NCBI GenBank assembly: GCA_032622095.1
Contig: CP136064.1
Span: 249,275,827-249,339,826, forward strand
DNA: 64,000 bases
Source: Siphonodentalium dalli
Lineage: Eukaryota > Mollusca > Scaphopoda > Gadilida > Siphonodentaliidae
Reading direction: 5' to 3'
Shown: positions 11,763 through 24,030 of the stretch, in pieces
Numbering within the stretch: the first letter of the stretch is position 1
Layout of the letters: each line of letters opens with the position of its first letter
Position numbers and translations under genes: made by a program
Notes under the pieces: generated by a model
What the model was told of the DNA's origin: nothing
What the model saw: the letters and a program-made list of their open reading frames with translations, nothing else
Databases searched by the model: none

Positions 11763-12403
11763 ACTGCCCTATCATAAGAAATCCAATCCCATCCTACACT
11801 AACTCAATTTCAACACAAACAACAAAAATATCCTGCCTGTAGTCCGCCAACAAAAGTGGTCATTTAAAACACAAATCTTCCCGGCAGTGTCGAAGGCTTC
11901 CCAGAGTACAAAGAACTTCCTCTCTGTGAAAGTGATTACGATTCATTACAGTGTGGTCGCAGTCGATAACTCCCCGTGTTATCTAACCAAGTCAAATCAT
12001 TTCTCGCTTCACAATTTCGCAACGATTTTACTGGGGGCATCTACAGGTCCATGGTGTGCATGACTGAATCCATTCAAAAGGTGATCCATACTGATTCAAC
12101 TCCAATTATTGGGGGAGTGTGCACAAAACAAAGCCCCTGACATCTGTGTTACCATACCATGAGTTTCTATGGCGATTCTCCTTTGTGTCGTTCTTGTCAC
12201 GGAAGCTTTTTTCTACTAGGGATGGTTGATTTTAGATATTTATTGACAAAATATGAAATAGAATCCGTATTACATGTGTGTTTTGACGAGCTATTGAAAA
12301 TAGTACCTTCGGTGATTTTAAGGTTGGGTGATTCTAATTACAGTCTAACCCAGATGGCTTAATGTCGTCAGACCTATATATTAACATGTGAGTGATAAAA
12401 CAT

Positions 12404-12535
12404 TCCCATTCATAAAATTTGTTGAATTTAAATTTGTAAAGGTGGATTTGGACGTTGTGATATATAGTACAATGAACATTGGTGAATTAATAGTTAAGTA
12501 TCTTAATATTTTATCAAGGACATTTTCAACTTGAC
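12404..12535 (-). mobile_element. Family E ~120-bp element, second copy
   Basis: Reverse complement of the insertion at 11187-11308, found free-standing 1.1 kb away. The flanks here extend as 'cattcccattcataaaattt', which is not in the other copy. Confidence 0.68.
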
Positions 12536-12679
12536 GGAACGGAGACACAGCGGATGTTTCAGTGCACTTAAATTGAGTGAATAAATGTACTTCTGTTTGC
12601 GAGGTCACTTTAGTTTAATTTGGCAAGGAGAACAATTTCACTTGAAACTCAATAAAACAAATAGCTAGAAAAATAGTAG

Positions 12680-13104
12680 CAAGTCTGGATAAAATGTGTC
12701 TGTCATATGCAGAATGAGGTCCCCAAAGGGTGAATTTAGTGATGCTACCCCACACAGCAGGCTAACATCACCAAAATTCACCCTCTGGGGACCTCATTCT
12801 TCTTTAGGCTTCATCAGCTGTGGTCTCAAATTAACGTTGTTTTTAGTTACATTTTCCCTTCTGGGAAGTTTCTATATCCCCTAATTTGCAGAAGATCAAA
12901 TGCATAATCAGGGTGACTAATGGGTAAACATCACCAACTTCAACTGGGAAACTTCAATCTGATCCTAGGTCTCCCATAGCAGTTGAGGCCTAAGCAGAAT
13001 GAGGTTCCCTGAGGGCGAATTTGTTGATGCTAGCACACCATGCTGGATAGCGTCACTAAATTCACCCTCAGGGGCAAATGTCAGACACACTATATCCAGA
13101 CTTG
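12680..13104. mobile_element. Family G long hAT-like MITE
   Basis: It has inverted ends ('caagtctggataaaatgtgt' and its complement) and two hairpins based on 'gcagaatgaggtcccca', joined by a ~180-bp spacer that includes 'aaattaacgttg'. Confidence 0.8.
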
Positions 13105-13974
13105 AATAAAAGGTCGGCTGACCACAGTGTCCCCCGAAAATATGTGGCAAGCCAACGCCACTTTGTTAAAGAAATTAAAAAAAATGTTGAAATGTTCTAA
13201 GTCGAAAGGGTTAATAATTCCGTAAAGAAATAATTTTTCCGTCATCTATATACATGTTGCACATCTCCAATAAGTAAAATCACTAACTAACTCGCGGTGA
13301 ATCCGCCATTTGGTCTCCGGAGGTCAAAGTTAAGAAGTAGCATCTATTTTTAGCATATATGGCTCCAGTCTGAGAATTCCCAAAATAAAATGGCAACAGT
13401 TCGTTACCGAATCGCAGGTGCGATAATTTCATAAAACTAATTAAACAATCACCCTGATTACATACAATAGGTACGTTTCACGCAGTAGATGGATTGAGTA
13501 TATCACGTATATGTTTTTGAGTTATTTGTTTTATCACAAGTACTCGCTATTTAACAGTAACTTATGGGAAGTTCGTTGACAAAAGTGGGCGTCTGAACGT
13601 CTGCATCGTCACCAGATCCTAACTCTGTAGATGACATGGCCACAAAACAATTCTTAAACACGTAGTTGCACTCAGAATAAATGAAAGTAAGCCATAAAAT
13701 GCTGATAAAAAATACTCGTTCTCAGCTGTCGATTGTTTACAAATGGATGCTACTTCTTAACATTGACCTCTTACCGGTGGGTTGGGTAAAATGCTGGGAA
13801 TCGGACCATATGGAACCATCGGCCATCTTGAAAATCGCGAACCAGTGATAAGGCTTATATGTGGGTAACAATACTCTGAAGTTTAAAATATCTACGATTA
13901 AAACTGTAGGAGGAGTTGATTACACCATGAAGGTATACCTAAGCTTATACAGAAAATGAGAAAAACAAATTTTC

Positions 13975-14690
13975 AATGACGAAAAGCCCATAACTCTGGG
14001 AAAAAATCATTGGATGAAACTCCAAATTCAAACTTGACCTGTATTTTGATATGAACGACCCACAAAAAAACAGAATTTCCAATTGAACAGTCCAAACTTG
14101 AGTTATCATCTGGAAATCAAAGAAAAAACAAGAAACATTGAATTTTCTAAGTCGAAAAGGCCATAACTCTGTGAAAAATCATCGGATCAAACTCAAATTC
14201 GAACTTGACCTGTATTTTGATATCAATTGAACAGTCCAAACTTGAGTTATCATCCGGAAACCAAAGAAAAAAGAAGAAAATTGAATTTCCTAAGTCGAAA
14301 AAAATTAAGTCCATATAACTCTAGGAAAAATCATCGGATCAAACTCAAATTCGAACTCAACCTGTATCTTGATATGACTGATCCACATAAAAATTTGCAA
14401 TTAAAGGATCAAAACTTGAGATATCATGTGGAAACCGAAAAAGTGAGAAATTTTCTAAGTAAAAAAATGTTGAAAAAAGGGAAATAACTCCATAAAAGAA
14501 CATCGGATCAAACCCAGAATTGTAGAGCACATGTGTTCTTGGTTGAGACACCTACATACCAAGTTTCAATCAAATCGGATGATCATTACTGGAGATATAA
14601 CTCTGGACGGATGGACACACGGACGACGGACGGACGGAGCTGATTACAATAGTCCCCCGAAAATAAATTTTACGGGGGACAATAACAGGT
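13975..14690 (+). repeat. Degenerate tandem repeat ending in a GGACGGACGG motif
   Basis: Three irregular ~130-220-bp units each begin 'cataactct(g)' and continue 'aaaatcatcggatcaaactc' and 'cctgtattttgatat'. The block ends with 'cggacgacggacggacgg' and a 'tcccccgaaaa...tttacggggga' inverted repeat. Such blocks are familiar in bivalve and gastropod genomes. No frame is conserved between units. Confidence 0.7.
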
Positions 14691-14814
14691 ATATAATACT
14701 GTTTGCATTTTCAAATGACTGCGGTTGGCTCAGGTCTAAAATATTTTATCAACTGCAAGCTATCAAATTCTCTTTGTAGATTTAGCCAAAACTAGAGGTG
14801 TGACAGTCCCATTT

Positions 14815-15200
14815 GACTGTCCCAATGGGACTAAGGATACCCCGTGTTTTTAAAACACTAAGATGTTTCACATGTCAGTAAACATTAAGTTAAGTGAAAA
14901 GTCGATAATGGGGGATAACTCCAAAAAAAAAAAAAAGTTGGACAAACTTCATAATCGCAGGTGCACAGGTTCCCATGGTACTAAATATCAGTGCCAAGTT
15001 AAAAAAAAATTTAACAAAAAATGTAGGAATAAAAGCTCGGACAAAGGGGGATAACTCCACAAAAAAAAAGTCGGACAGACCTCATAATCGCAGGTGCACA
15101 GGTTCCCTATGGTGGTAGATGTCTGTGCCAACTTTTGCGGAAAATGATTAAAAACAACTCCAGACATATTTGTGTCCACAGGCAGATGATAGATGGACAA
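14815..15200 (+). repeat. Two-unit tandem repeat
   Basis: 'gggggataactccaaaaaaa' and 'cataatcgcaggtgcacagg' occur twice, about 128 bp apart (near 14911 and 15048). Confidence 0.68.
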
Positions 15201-15211
15201 GCTGATTTCAG

Positions 15212-15262
15212 TATACCCCCCCCCCCCACCACAACTTTGTTGTGGGGGGGGGGGGGGTTATA
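15212..15262. repeat. Poly-C / poly-G hairpin
   Basis: 'tata', then about 13 C, 'accacaac', a 3-base loop, 'gttgtgg', about 13 G and 'ttata'. The arms pair almost perfectly, placing a C run and a G run in one stem. Quadruplex or i-motif formation is possible. The run lengths are prone to sequencing error. Confidence 0.75.
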
Positions 15263-15553
15263 ATTAAAGTGACTATTACTTAAATTTTGGAATACCAAAA
15301 TCAAATACAAGATATTTAACAGCGTTTCGGATAAGTGCTCATTCTCTAGCAATTGAGAAGAATAGACAAAAAACGACCCAAACCAGATATTAAAGATCGC
15401 ATTTGTAAAGAATGTAAGACAGTAGAAAACGAAGGACATTTCTTTTTATTTCATGACTAACATCACTGGATAGTGCATGGTCAGTCAATAAAGAATTCTA
15501 TAAAGATTTCTATTCTACATGTGTATCTATTAAAAATACTTAAACTGACAATT

Positions 15554-16267
15554 AGATCATGCCATGAATCTCTACACTGGCTACCCCTGTAGAGTTCATA
15601 TACCACCCGTTCAAAACATGGGAACTTTATAACATTGAACAAACAATGCGGAGAATATATTTCTTTGTTTTTAATACTTCTTCCTTTAATCTATTTCACA
15701 GTAGGCAGTGGTCCCAGCTGGAGATTTCATGATTGTTTTTACTTTTGTGAGTCAATATCACAATAAACAATTATTTCCCGGGAGAAATTCCATGATTGTA
15801 AGCGATGCAAATCAAAATCAGCTCAACAAAGTCACCTAAATCATGCAATCTCAGGCTGGGACCTTCACATACTGTGAAATACATTAAGGAACAGGTAATA
15901 TATTACCAGCATTGTTTTTTCAATGTTATAATACCATAATGCCCTAAATAATCAACTTCTTAACCACAGAAGAATTATGGGTAATTTTTCAGGATTTAGT
16001 CGGAAATATGGCTTGTTGCCATTCATCAGAAAGCTCTCAGTGAGAGCTTTCCGATGAATGGCAACAAGCCATATTTCCGACTAAATACTGAAACTTACCC
16101 ATAATTCTGCTGTGGTTAAGGAGTCGATTATTTAGGGCATTAGTATATTTCCTGTCAGAACATCAAAAAGTTCCCATGTTATGAACTGGTGGAGTATGAT
16201 GTTTTAACTGGTGGAGTATGATCTCTAGGGGGCTATATAGCTAGAGTAGAGATTCATGGCATGATGT
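15554..16267. mobile_element. Family O long inverted-repeat element with nested family A
   Basis: The left end 'agatcatgccatgaatctct' and the right end 'agagattcatggcatgatgt' are inverted copies. The arms contain 'ggaactttataacattg' and 'ggtcccagctggagatttca'. The A copy at 15935-16144 interrupts the right arm. 'tgacaat' occurs near both outer edges. Confidence 0.8.
15935..16144. mobile_element. Family A MITE nested in a family O element
   Basis: A full-length copy with slightly changed ends (CATAATGCCC at the left, GGCATTAG at the right) is inserted inside the long inverted-repeat element 15554-16267. Confidence 0.8.
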
Positions 16268-16431
16268 AAATGACAATGAGCAGTTTCTAGATTTAGAACA
16301 GACTAGGGCCGTTTATGATTTCCCTTCAGAATCTGACAAATGGGTTGGAGAGTTGAAGAAGCCTTGTTAATACAGATTAGATATGACTGAGCATGAGATG
16401 GATCATGATCAATTCACAAAAATGGCACGAC

Positions 16432-16880
16432 CAAACCTGCAAATAGTGTGTCTGTCATTTGCAGAATGAGGTCCCCGGAGGGTGAATTTGGTGACTCTAT
16501 CCCACACAGTGGGCTAGCATCACCAAATTCACCCTCTGGGAACCTCATTCTACTTAGACCTCAACTGCTATGGGAGACCTATAGAATCAGATTGAAGTTC
16601 CCCAGTTGAAGTTGGTGATGTTCACCTCTTACCGGTAGTCACCTCGATTATGCAATTTTACTTCTGAAAATTAGGGGATATACAAACTTCCCAGAAGGGA
16701 AAAAGTAACTAAAAACAACGTTAATTTGAGACTATAAATACTTCCCGAAAGGCCTAACCAGGATGAGATCCCCAGAGCGTGAATTTGGTGACTCTACGCC
16801 ACCGTACGCGATAGCATCACTAAATTCACCCTCACAGGACCTTATTCTGCAAATGACCGACACACTCTTTGCCAGTTTGG
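16432..16880. mobile_element. Family G long hAT-like MITE
   Basis: Two hairpins and the spacer are complete. The flanks GGCACGAC (left) and GGCACGCC (right) match at seven of eight bases, as an 8-bp target duplication. Confidence 0.82.
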
Positions 16881-16965
16881 GCACGCCCGGGATCTTGCTG
16901 AATTCTCAGAGCATGTCCTCTCATCTGCAAACAATCAAATATCCAATATCATAATGATTGAAAAC

Positions 16966-17220
16966 CAAGCCTTGAAATAGCATGTCTGTCATTTGCAGAA
17001 TGAGGTCCCCAGAGGGTGAATTTAGTGATGCTATCCCGCATAGCGGGCTAGCTTCACCAAATTCACCCTCTGGGGACCTCATTCTGCCTACACCTCAGCA
17101 GAATGAGGTTCCCAGAGGGTGAATTTGGTGATGCTAGCCCACTATGCGGGGGTAGCGTCACTAAATTCACAATCTGGGGACCTCATTCTGCAAATGACAG
17201 ACACACTATTTCAAGGTTTG
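16966..17220. mobile_element. Family G short hAT-like MITE
   Basis: Ends are CAAGCCTTGAAATAG and its complement. Two hairpins stand back to back without the spacer. 'taatgattgaaaac' occurs at the left edge and again 6 bp after the right edge. Confidence 0.82.
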
Positions 17221-17339
17221 ATACCGTAATGATTGAAAACGTATCAAATTCATCCTCATAAATATAAAAATTTATTAATACATTTAAAAGTAATTCAAAA
17301 TATCCTAAGGGCAATAACTCTGCCATTGTGTCTGATTGT

Positions 17340-17640
17340 TTAACCCTTTCTGTACTAAATGGATTTTCCCACTAAGTTTAATATAAAAGTATACAGTAAT
17401 GCCCTAAATAATTGACTCCTTAAGCACAGCAGAATTATGGGTAATTTTCCAGGATTTAGTTGGAAATATGGCTTGTTGCCATTCATCGGAAAACTCTCAG
17501 TGAGGGCTTTCCGATGAATGGCAACAAGTCATATTTCCGATTAATGCTGAAAAATTACCCATAATTCTGCTATGGTTAAGGAGTCGATTAGTTAGGGGAT
17601 TACTGTACATTGGAATGATCTACTATTCATCTGGAGGGGT
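17340..17640 (-). mobile_element. Family F element, reverse, interrupted by family A
   Basis: 'ttaaccctttctgtactaaa' and 'ggattttcccac' match the complement of the right end at 40511. The match resumes after the A copy as 'cattggaatgatctactatt'. The far end is not clear. Confidence 0.6.
17394..17605. mobile_element. Family A MITE nested in a family F element
   Basis: A full-length copy flanked by TA. The host on both sides ('ataaaagta' and 'tacattggaatg') reads continuously as an inverted family F sequence when compared with 40262-40511. Confidence 0.85.
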
Positions 17641-17658
17641 TTCCAGGAAAATAAGCAG

Positions 17659-17780
17659 GCCTAGGCAGAATGAGGTCGCCAGAGGGTGAATTTGGTGATG
17701 CTAGCCCACCGTGTGGGATAGCGTCACTAAATTCACCCTCTGGGGACCTCATTCTGCAAATGACAGACACACTATTTCAC
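17659..17780. mobile_element. Family G half element
   Basis: A single hairpin from 'aggcctaggcagaatgaggt' to 'gacagacacactatttcac', without the left half. Confidence 0.72.
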
Positions 17781-17852
17781 CAGAAACTCACGATAGGATG
17801 CATAGATAATATTGAGGAGCTGAAATTATGATCAATCGTTACAGCCCTACTT

Positions 17853-18206
17853 TTAAAGGGGTACTGTACACTAAATCCCGTCATTTATGTGACCATCTCC
17901 TTTTATACTCAATAGAATATATGCAACAAATAAATGAAAATGAGCCTATTGGATTAGTGCAAAATACACTCATGTGCTCTATGTGCTCATGTGCTCTATG
18001 AATGATGCAAACATAATGGTAATTATAATGAAAATTAATTTATGACTCCCATTATAATTATCATATTTTTGGCATCGTTCAAAGAGCACATGAGTGTATT
18101 TGGCACAAATTCATGGCTCAAATTCATTAATTTGTTGCATATATTCTGTTGAGTATAAAAGGAGACGGTCATAAATGGCCAGATTCAGTGTACAGTACCC
18201 CTTTAA
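17853..18206. mobile_element. Family D palindromic TTAA element, intact
   Basis: A ~350-bp inverted repeat starting TTAAAGGGGTACTGTACAC and ending with the complement. The centre lies near 'atttatgactcccattataa'. The arms contain 'tatactcaacagaatat' and 'tggtaattataatg'. No coding capacity. Confidence 0.83.
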
Positions 18207-21074
18207 ACTTCAACAAATCTAAAAACTGAGTCAGCTGTGGCGAGGATAGGTTAGACACATGAATGTGATTGTTGCTTCCATCCTGGGTTACATAATATCC
18301 TTCGCTAACCGCAGAATAACCAAGAACAAATTAAACTGTTTGCCCAAACAACAATTCATGAGAGATGCATCAAGTAGACACAATGATTGCTGTGAAACAC
18401 AATAGTCTGTGCAATTGTTCGCTAAATAGAAAGAAAACATGGTTACATAAGCGTTCCGTCATCGGATCCACCTCACCTTGATCTTACGGAAAACAGTCAC
18501 CTCTGCAAAGGTTAGAGATGCAACAAGTTGGTGCTTGGTATTGTTGGTATGTCTTCCAATTGATCTCAGGCATACATGGAATAAAACTGGTATTACCGCC
18601 CTCTGAGGTCTATAAAAGTCAAGGTATCACATGTTCGTGTTTATTCCTTTGTCATACTATGTTGCCAAGAAAAAGACGAATCACAATCCCTTACTTTCGA
18701 TGCTGAGTTTAAATTTCAAGGCTGTGTCATGCATGACCTTGAGTGAAATATGCATGTTGCATGTCTTTTATTAAAGGCACACACAGTATTCACAGCTTGA
18801 TCATATGAGTATTGTCAACACGATTCAATGGTCCCCATATCAGATTCCAACAACAACAACATTTCTTGAAATGCCGCTTCACTTATCAGAATCAAATAAT
18901 TACCAAAAATTAATGTTAACCACTGTAAACTATAGTATAAAATTTCCCAAAAGTACTATTTTATCAACATGGTGTAAACGAAATTTGGCCGGATTGTCAA
19001 ATATCTAATATCCAAAGAGTTATCCATCTTCATCCGCAATTTGGTCCGAGACCGTTGGCTTGACGAATATTTTCCAGGCCGCCACAAATTACATATCTGG
19101 GGAATTAAAATTAAATTTTTTATATCTGATCACTCTAAGATTTGATGGGTGGGTACATTCCTTGACCCAAATCAAATATTTTTTAACACAAAGCCAAAGA
19201 AATAGTAATTGGGAGCGTTAATTCAGATTATGCATCTTTAATAGTGGAAGATTATTTAAATTCAGTAACAAAAATGTCTAAAGAACTTGGAAACTATGAT
19301 AAATAATGTATTTGAGTGATGTTTAATACCCAAATACTGAGTCTTTTATTTTGATGTTTTCAAACTTCAGATTTTCATGAAGTTCTAATAGGCAAACCAA
19401 ACAAAATTGATATAACCAACGATTGTTAATAATCATGTGAAAATGGCTTGGGAAAATAGATTTTTTTTGGTCTTGCCTTCCATCAACAATTTGAGTAGGC
19501 AGATATGTTTCAGTTTCCTATTATCATAGAGAATTAAAGGTTGTTTGTTTAACTTCTTATCTGAACATTTCCCAGCAATGAATATGAATCCTTCAGCACC
19601 TATATTATATTTTTGTCTGACTGGTCTTGAGTCGTCTGCTAATCAAGACTGAAATAATAATTTTTTTACTGACTGTCAAAATGACTGCACTGAACCAAAT
19701 GGATGGTGTTGCATATATATGATGGCCATTCCAAAATGGTGCCTGTTAAATTTTCAGATGTACTGTATGAGACAGTATTTAAATTTCCAATCGACTTATT
19801 ATTTGTTGATGATGCATACATTTTAGTGAACATCCAATTGCCACCTAGGAAAAACCCATGTTATTTTTGTTTTCAAAAGTTAAAAAACTTTACGTCGATT
19901 AATAAATACACATGCAATTCGACATAATTATATTCACTATGAATTGATCTGAAATTAAAAAAGAACTATTTTTTACTTTCAATGTCCTATTTGGCCAGAA
20001 GTGGCTCCTTGGACAGATACAGATTGTTTAAAGAATTGCATTGGACAAAATGTCTGACAGATACAGAATTGCACTGGACATAAGCTATTTTTTGTCGCAC
20101 AATGACAGTGACCAGCCACTTATTTTGAGCCTTGCTGCTAATTTATCCTGAACATCCCTCCAAATGAATGATAGATCATTAACTCACCGGGAGAATCCAT
20201 GCAGTATAAAAAGGGTTAATCTAATTGATAAAGAAGCCTAATAGCCCGAGGGTGACAAATGAACATACTTCACAATATAAACACAGATCTTACTTATACG
20301 CGCATAAACACAAAAGGGCAAAAGTAAATGTTTAAATAACACAGCTCATTCTTAAATCACATCTATATTATCACAGTCGCGCTTATATATTCAGTCATTA
20401 AAATCGGAACTGTCACAAAATTCGATATAGCTATTTAAATAATTCACGAAACAATCGATGGCTTGTGAGTCACACGGACAACATAAGATCTACCCGGACA
20501 GATCGCATGCAGTCAACATATGGTTCCAAGCTATTGTGAATTATCTATACTCGGCATCCGACAGATCTTTTTTTCCTGGTTGATCGTTATTTATTTTAGT
20601 GAGTCATAATGACGATGATCAGGTAACGTGTGTGCTGCAGATAATGACATAATATAATCGAGCAGGGCAGCAACCTGACTGAAGCAGATGTAAGGACATG
20701 CTAACATCTGCGTGCTATATTATAATAGCGCAGCTCAGCAGTTTATGTGCCTTTTATGTGCTGAAAGCAAGCAGAAGCCACATCATAGGGTTGACTTTTA
20801 AAGCAGGTAATGGGCACCAGTAATTAATTTAACTGGGAGCATTTGCCAGAGCTACAAATATGTCAGCATCAGGGTAATAACATCACCTGTAATGCTTCGG
20901 AGCTCACGGGTGCATAACAGCGATAAATAGGTGATATTCTGCTAATATTATCATCAATATCATTCTGAGGACTGACAGAAAACAGGTTTTGTACTGAATG
21001 CAACAAGGATTAGATGGCCGATTTGAAGGTCCCAGTTCCATAGGTGCGAGACCATTAAATGCAGGTGGATGAGA
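18207..21074. other. No firm gene; one open frame with a donor
   Basis: On the minus strand a ~45-codon frame runs from about 18607 down to a donor, ATCAAG then GTGAGG, at 18468. It ends EVTVFRKIK and has no clear start or family. The F-like block 19534-20219 lies further on. Confidence 0.4.
19534..20219 (+). mobile_element. Probable long family F element
   Basis: It has TTAA near 19534, 'tatctgaacatttcccagca' at 19560 as in other F copies, and a right end 'gcagtataaaaagggttaat' at 20198-20220. The ~600 bp between is not seen in other copies, so this may be a longer parental form. No transposase frame is visible. Confidence 0.42.
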
Positions 21075-21640
21075 GACGTGTGCAGTAGATGGGGTGGCAT
21101 GACGTGTGCAGTAGATGGGGCAGCATGACGTGTTCAGTAGATGGGGCAGAATGACGTGTGCAGTAGATGGGGTGGCATGACGTGTGCAGTAGATGGGGTG
21201 GCATGATGTGTGCAGTAGATGGGGTGGCATGATGTGTGCAGTAGATGGGGGACGGCATGATGTGGGCAGTAGATGGGGCAGCATGACATGTTCAGTAGAT
21301 GGGGCAGAATGACGTGTGCAGTAGATGGGGTGGCATGACGTGTGCAGTAGATGGGGTGGCATGATGTGTGCAGTAGATGGGGTTGCATGATGTGTGCAGT
21401 AGATGGAGTGGCATGTGTGCAGTAGATGGGGTGGCATGATGTGTGCAGTAGATGGGGTGGCATGACGAGTGCAGTAGATGGGGTGGCATGATGTGTGCAG
21501 TAGATGGGGTGGCATGATTTGTGCAGTAGATGGGGTGGCATGATTTGTGCAGTAGATGGGGTGGCATGATGTGTGCAGTAGATGGGGTGGCATGATGTGT
21601 GCAGTAGATGGGGTGGCATGATGTGTGCAGTAGATGGGGA
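21075..21640 (-). repeat. 26-bp minisatellite, about 22 units
   Basis: The unit on the plus strand is 'gtgtgcagtagatgggg' followed by 'tggcatgat'. Units vary mostly at gaC/Tgtg and at the 'ggtgg' or 'ggcag' site. Because 26 is not a multiple of three and no frame holds a stop, all three minus frames stay open across much of the array. The resulting frame at 20904-21680 is a repeat artefact. Confidence 0.9.
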
Positions 21641-21731
21641 TCCGCATTTGTTTTTTTCTATTAACCCTTTGATAACGCATGGATACTCAATTATGGATAG
21701 TTACAGTAATATCAAGAATATCACTTGTGGT

Positions 21732-22196
21732 CAGGTCTGAGAATAAGGTAGGTGTCTGTCATGTGCAGAATGAGGTACCCAGAGGGTGAATTTAGTGATG
21801 CTATCCCACATAGCAGGCTATAGCATCACTAAATTTACCCTATGGAGACCTCATTTTGCTCAGGCCTCATCTTCTCCGGAAAGTTTTTTATTATCAAATT
21901 TCTATAGAAACTTATTCACATAGATTCTATTTCTTTCTTAGTTTAGTTTCTCTGTATCCCCAAACTGGCAGATGACACCTTGCATAATCAAGGTTCCCAA
22001 TGGGTGTACATCACAATATTCACCATTTGGGAACTTCAATCTGAGTCTATGTCTCCCATAGGAGATGAGGCCATGCAGAATGAGGTCCCCTGAGGGTGAA
22101 TTTAGTGATGCTAGCCCACTGTCTGGGCAAGCGTCACTAAATTCACCCTCTGGGGACCTCATTCTGCAAATGACAGGCACCTTATTCTCAGGCCTG
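21732..22196. mobile_element. Family G long element, diverged ends
   Basis: Ends are CAGGTCTGAGAATAAGGT and CTTATTCTCAGGCCTG. It has two hairpins and a spacer. The flanks carry near-identical 'tggatagttacagtaata' on both sides. Confidence 0.78.
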
Positions 22197-22235
22197 CAAT
22201 TGTGGATAGTTACAGTAATACTTTCATGAATATGA

Positions 22236-24030
22236 CATGTATTTTTTTTTAGATAATATGACATAGACTATAAACTTTTATTGAAGATTGAAGTGCCAGA
22301 TACAGATAGTATATTTATAAACCTGATCCCGAAATTAGTAAAAATTAGAGAGAAATATTTTTCCCTGGATGATGATCAGAAATAAACTTCAATTTTTTCA
22401 AGATGGGCCGGGTGCAATTATTCACTGGCGAAATTTTGATTTTCAATAATTTGAAATCATTTATTGTAAACACTTATGTATGGTCTATATGGTGAGACTA
22501 TGTCAGTGACAGAAACTTAATGATGACAGTACTAATTTATTATATATATATATCTTTTATTCCTCCATTTCTGAAGAGTCATAATCAATGTGTTCACAGT
22601 AAGCATTTTCATCGTTGTGTCCAAAATCATTTTAGCTTGAATGAAATCTCAAATTTCCCTATATTTTGCGAGCTAAAAATATCAACTTAGAATAACCCAG
22701 ATTGAGATAACACATCTATCAGCAACAAGCCAACGGTTTACTCCATGCATAACTGTACATATCCGAAATCCAGGTAACCTGGATCCAAGATGGAACATCT
22801 TGCACGCAAGAACCTGTTTGACATTTGCACATAAGAAATCTCTCATATTCTCTGCCAAGGGCTATCATCAACAGGTTTCTGATACTCAAATAATAACCGC
22901 AAGAACAATACATCAGAAACATTACTCAAGCATCTCACTCGTTCTGTGTTTGGCGGGAGAACAATTTCCACACCGTTAGCTTATCGTCAAGAATAATACG
23001 CCTTGGAACAATCATAGCAGGTAGAGGTCACTTTCTTTAATCTTTACATAGGCTGCATTCCAAGCGATCTGATAGCTATACCATTGTATGAGGGTGATAG
23101 GCAAGAAATAATTCAAGAGCTTCAGAACATACATATAAATGTGCAACTTATCTATGGTATAGAACAGTACCACGGAATCATAACGTGAAAATAGAAAGAT
23201 TTGATCACTGATTATCACCTATAGTAAAACACGGGGAAGAATCCAGAGATAACTTGGAGACACCTGTTTCCAACAGGGCATATAACTTAATATGGCTTCT
23301 ACACCGAACTAATATATATTATAAATATGATATAATATTTCAGATTACAAAATTGAACATGCAAACAATTAAAGCTCTATTGCCACTGTAGATTTTTATT
23401 TACATAGCATATATATTGTTGAATTGCCTTAAAAAAGTGGAAAATTCATGTTGACTCAATACTGTCCACTTGGAAATTGGGGACATTTGGGCTTCTCGAG
23501 TTTGGGCACCTATACCTGCAACATGTATCAAAACAGCACTGGATATTTCCCTGAGTAAAATGGACATGTATCAATGCAGAAATAAGACATTTTAACACAC
23601 TTTCTTCTAAATTTAATCACCCTTTGAATGTGGTGGATATGTGGAGTGATCAGTCTCTATGGGTGATGAACTTATGCCAGATATAGTTTATTTGGCAACT
23701 TTCATAAGGCATCCATCACATCTTGAATGATCACGAATTCAAGGAAGTTTGCAATACAGTCTAAATATCAGTGTATACCATAGGAATATGATTCAAAATC
23801 ATGCTCAAGCTCATCACCGAACAAGGGTAAAGTGTGAAAGCAACATTTTCTTCAAATTGGTCAGTCATGGTAGAGATGAGCAATATATAATTTCTTCTGA
23901 ATTCTCTGATCCAATTATTAACATGAATGGATATTGAGAAAACTAAATTATATACAAAAGATGGACAGAATGACCGAAAAGCATTTATGTACAAAATATA
24001 CAGTGACCTCTCAAACTTATCACCACCATA
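22236..24030. other. No gene recognised
   Basis: AT-rich low-copy sequence leading into the 30-bp minisatellite. There are short (TA) runs near 22540. Confidence 0.5.

Noticed and set aside
20904-21680. 258-codon minus-strand frame
   Set aside because: Created by the 26-bp repeat; all three frames of that strand stay open in the array.
21938-22264. Open frames sharing 'RMRSPEGEFSDA' at several loci
   Set aside because: They are translations of the family G hairpin arm ('gcagaatgaggtccccagag'), not a protein family.
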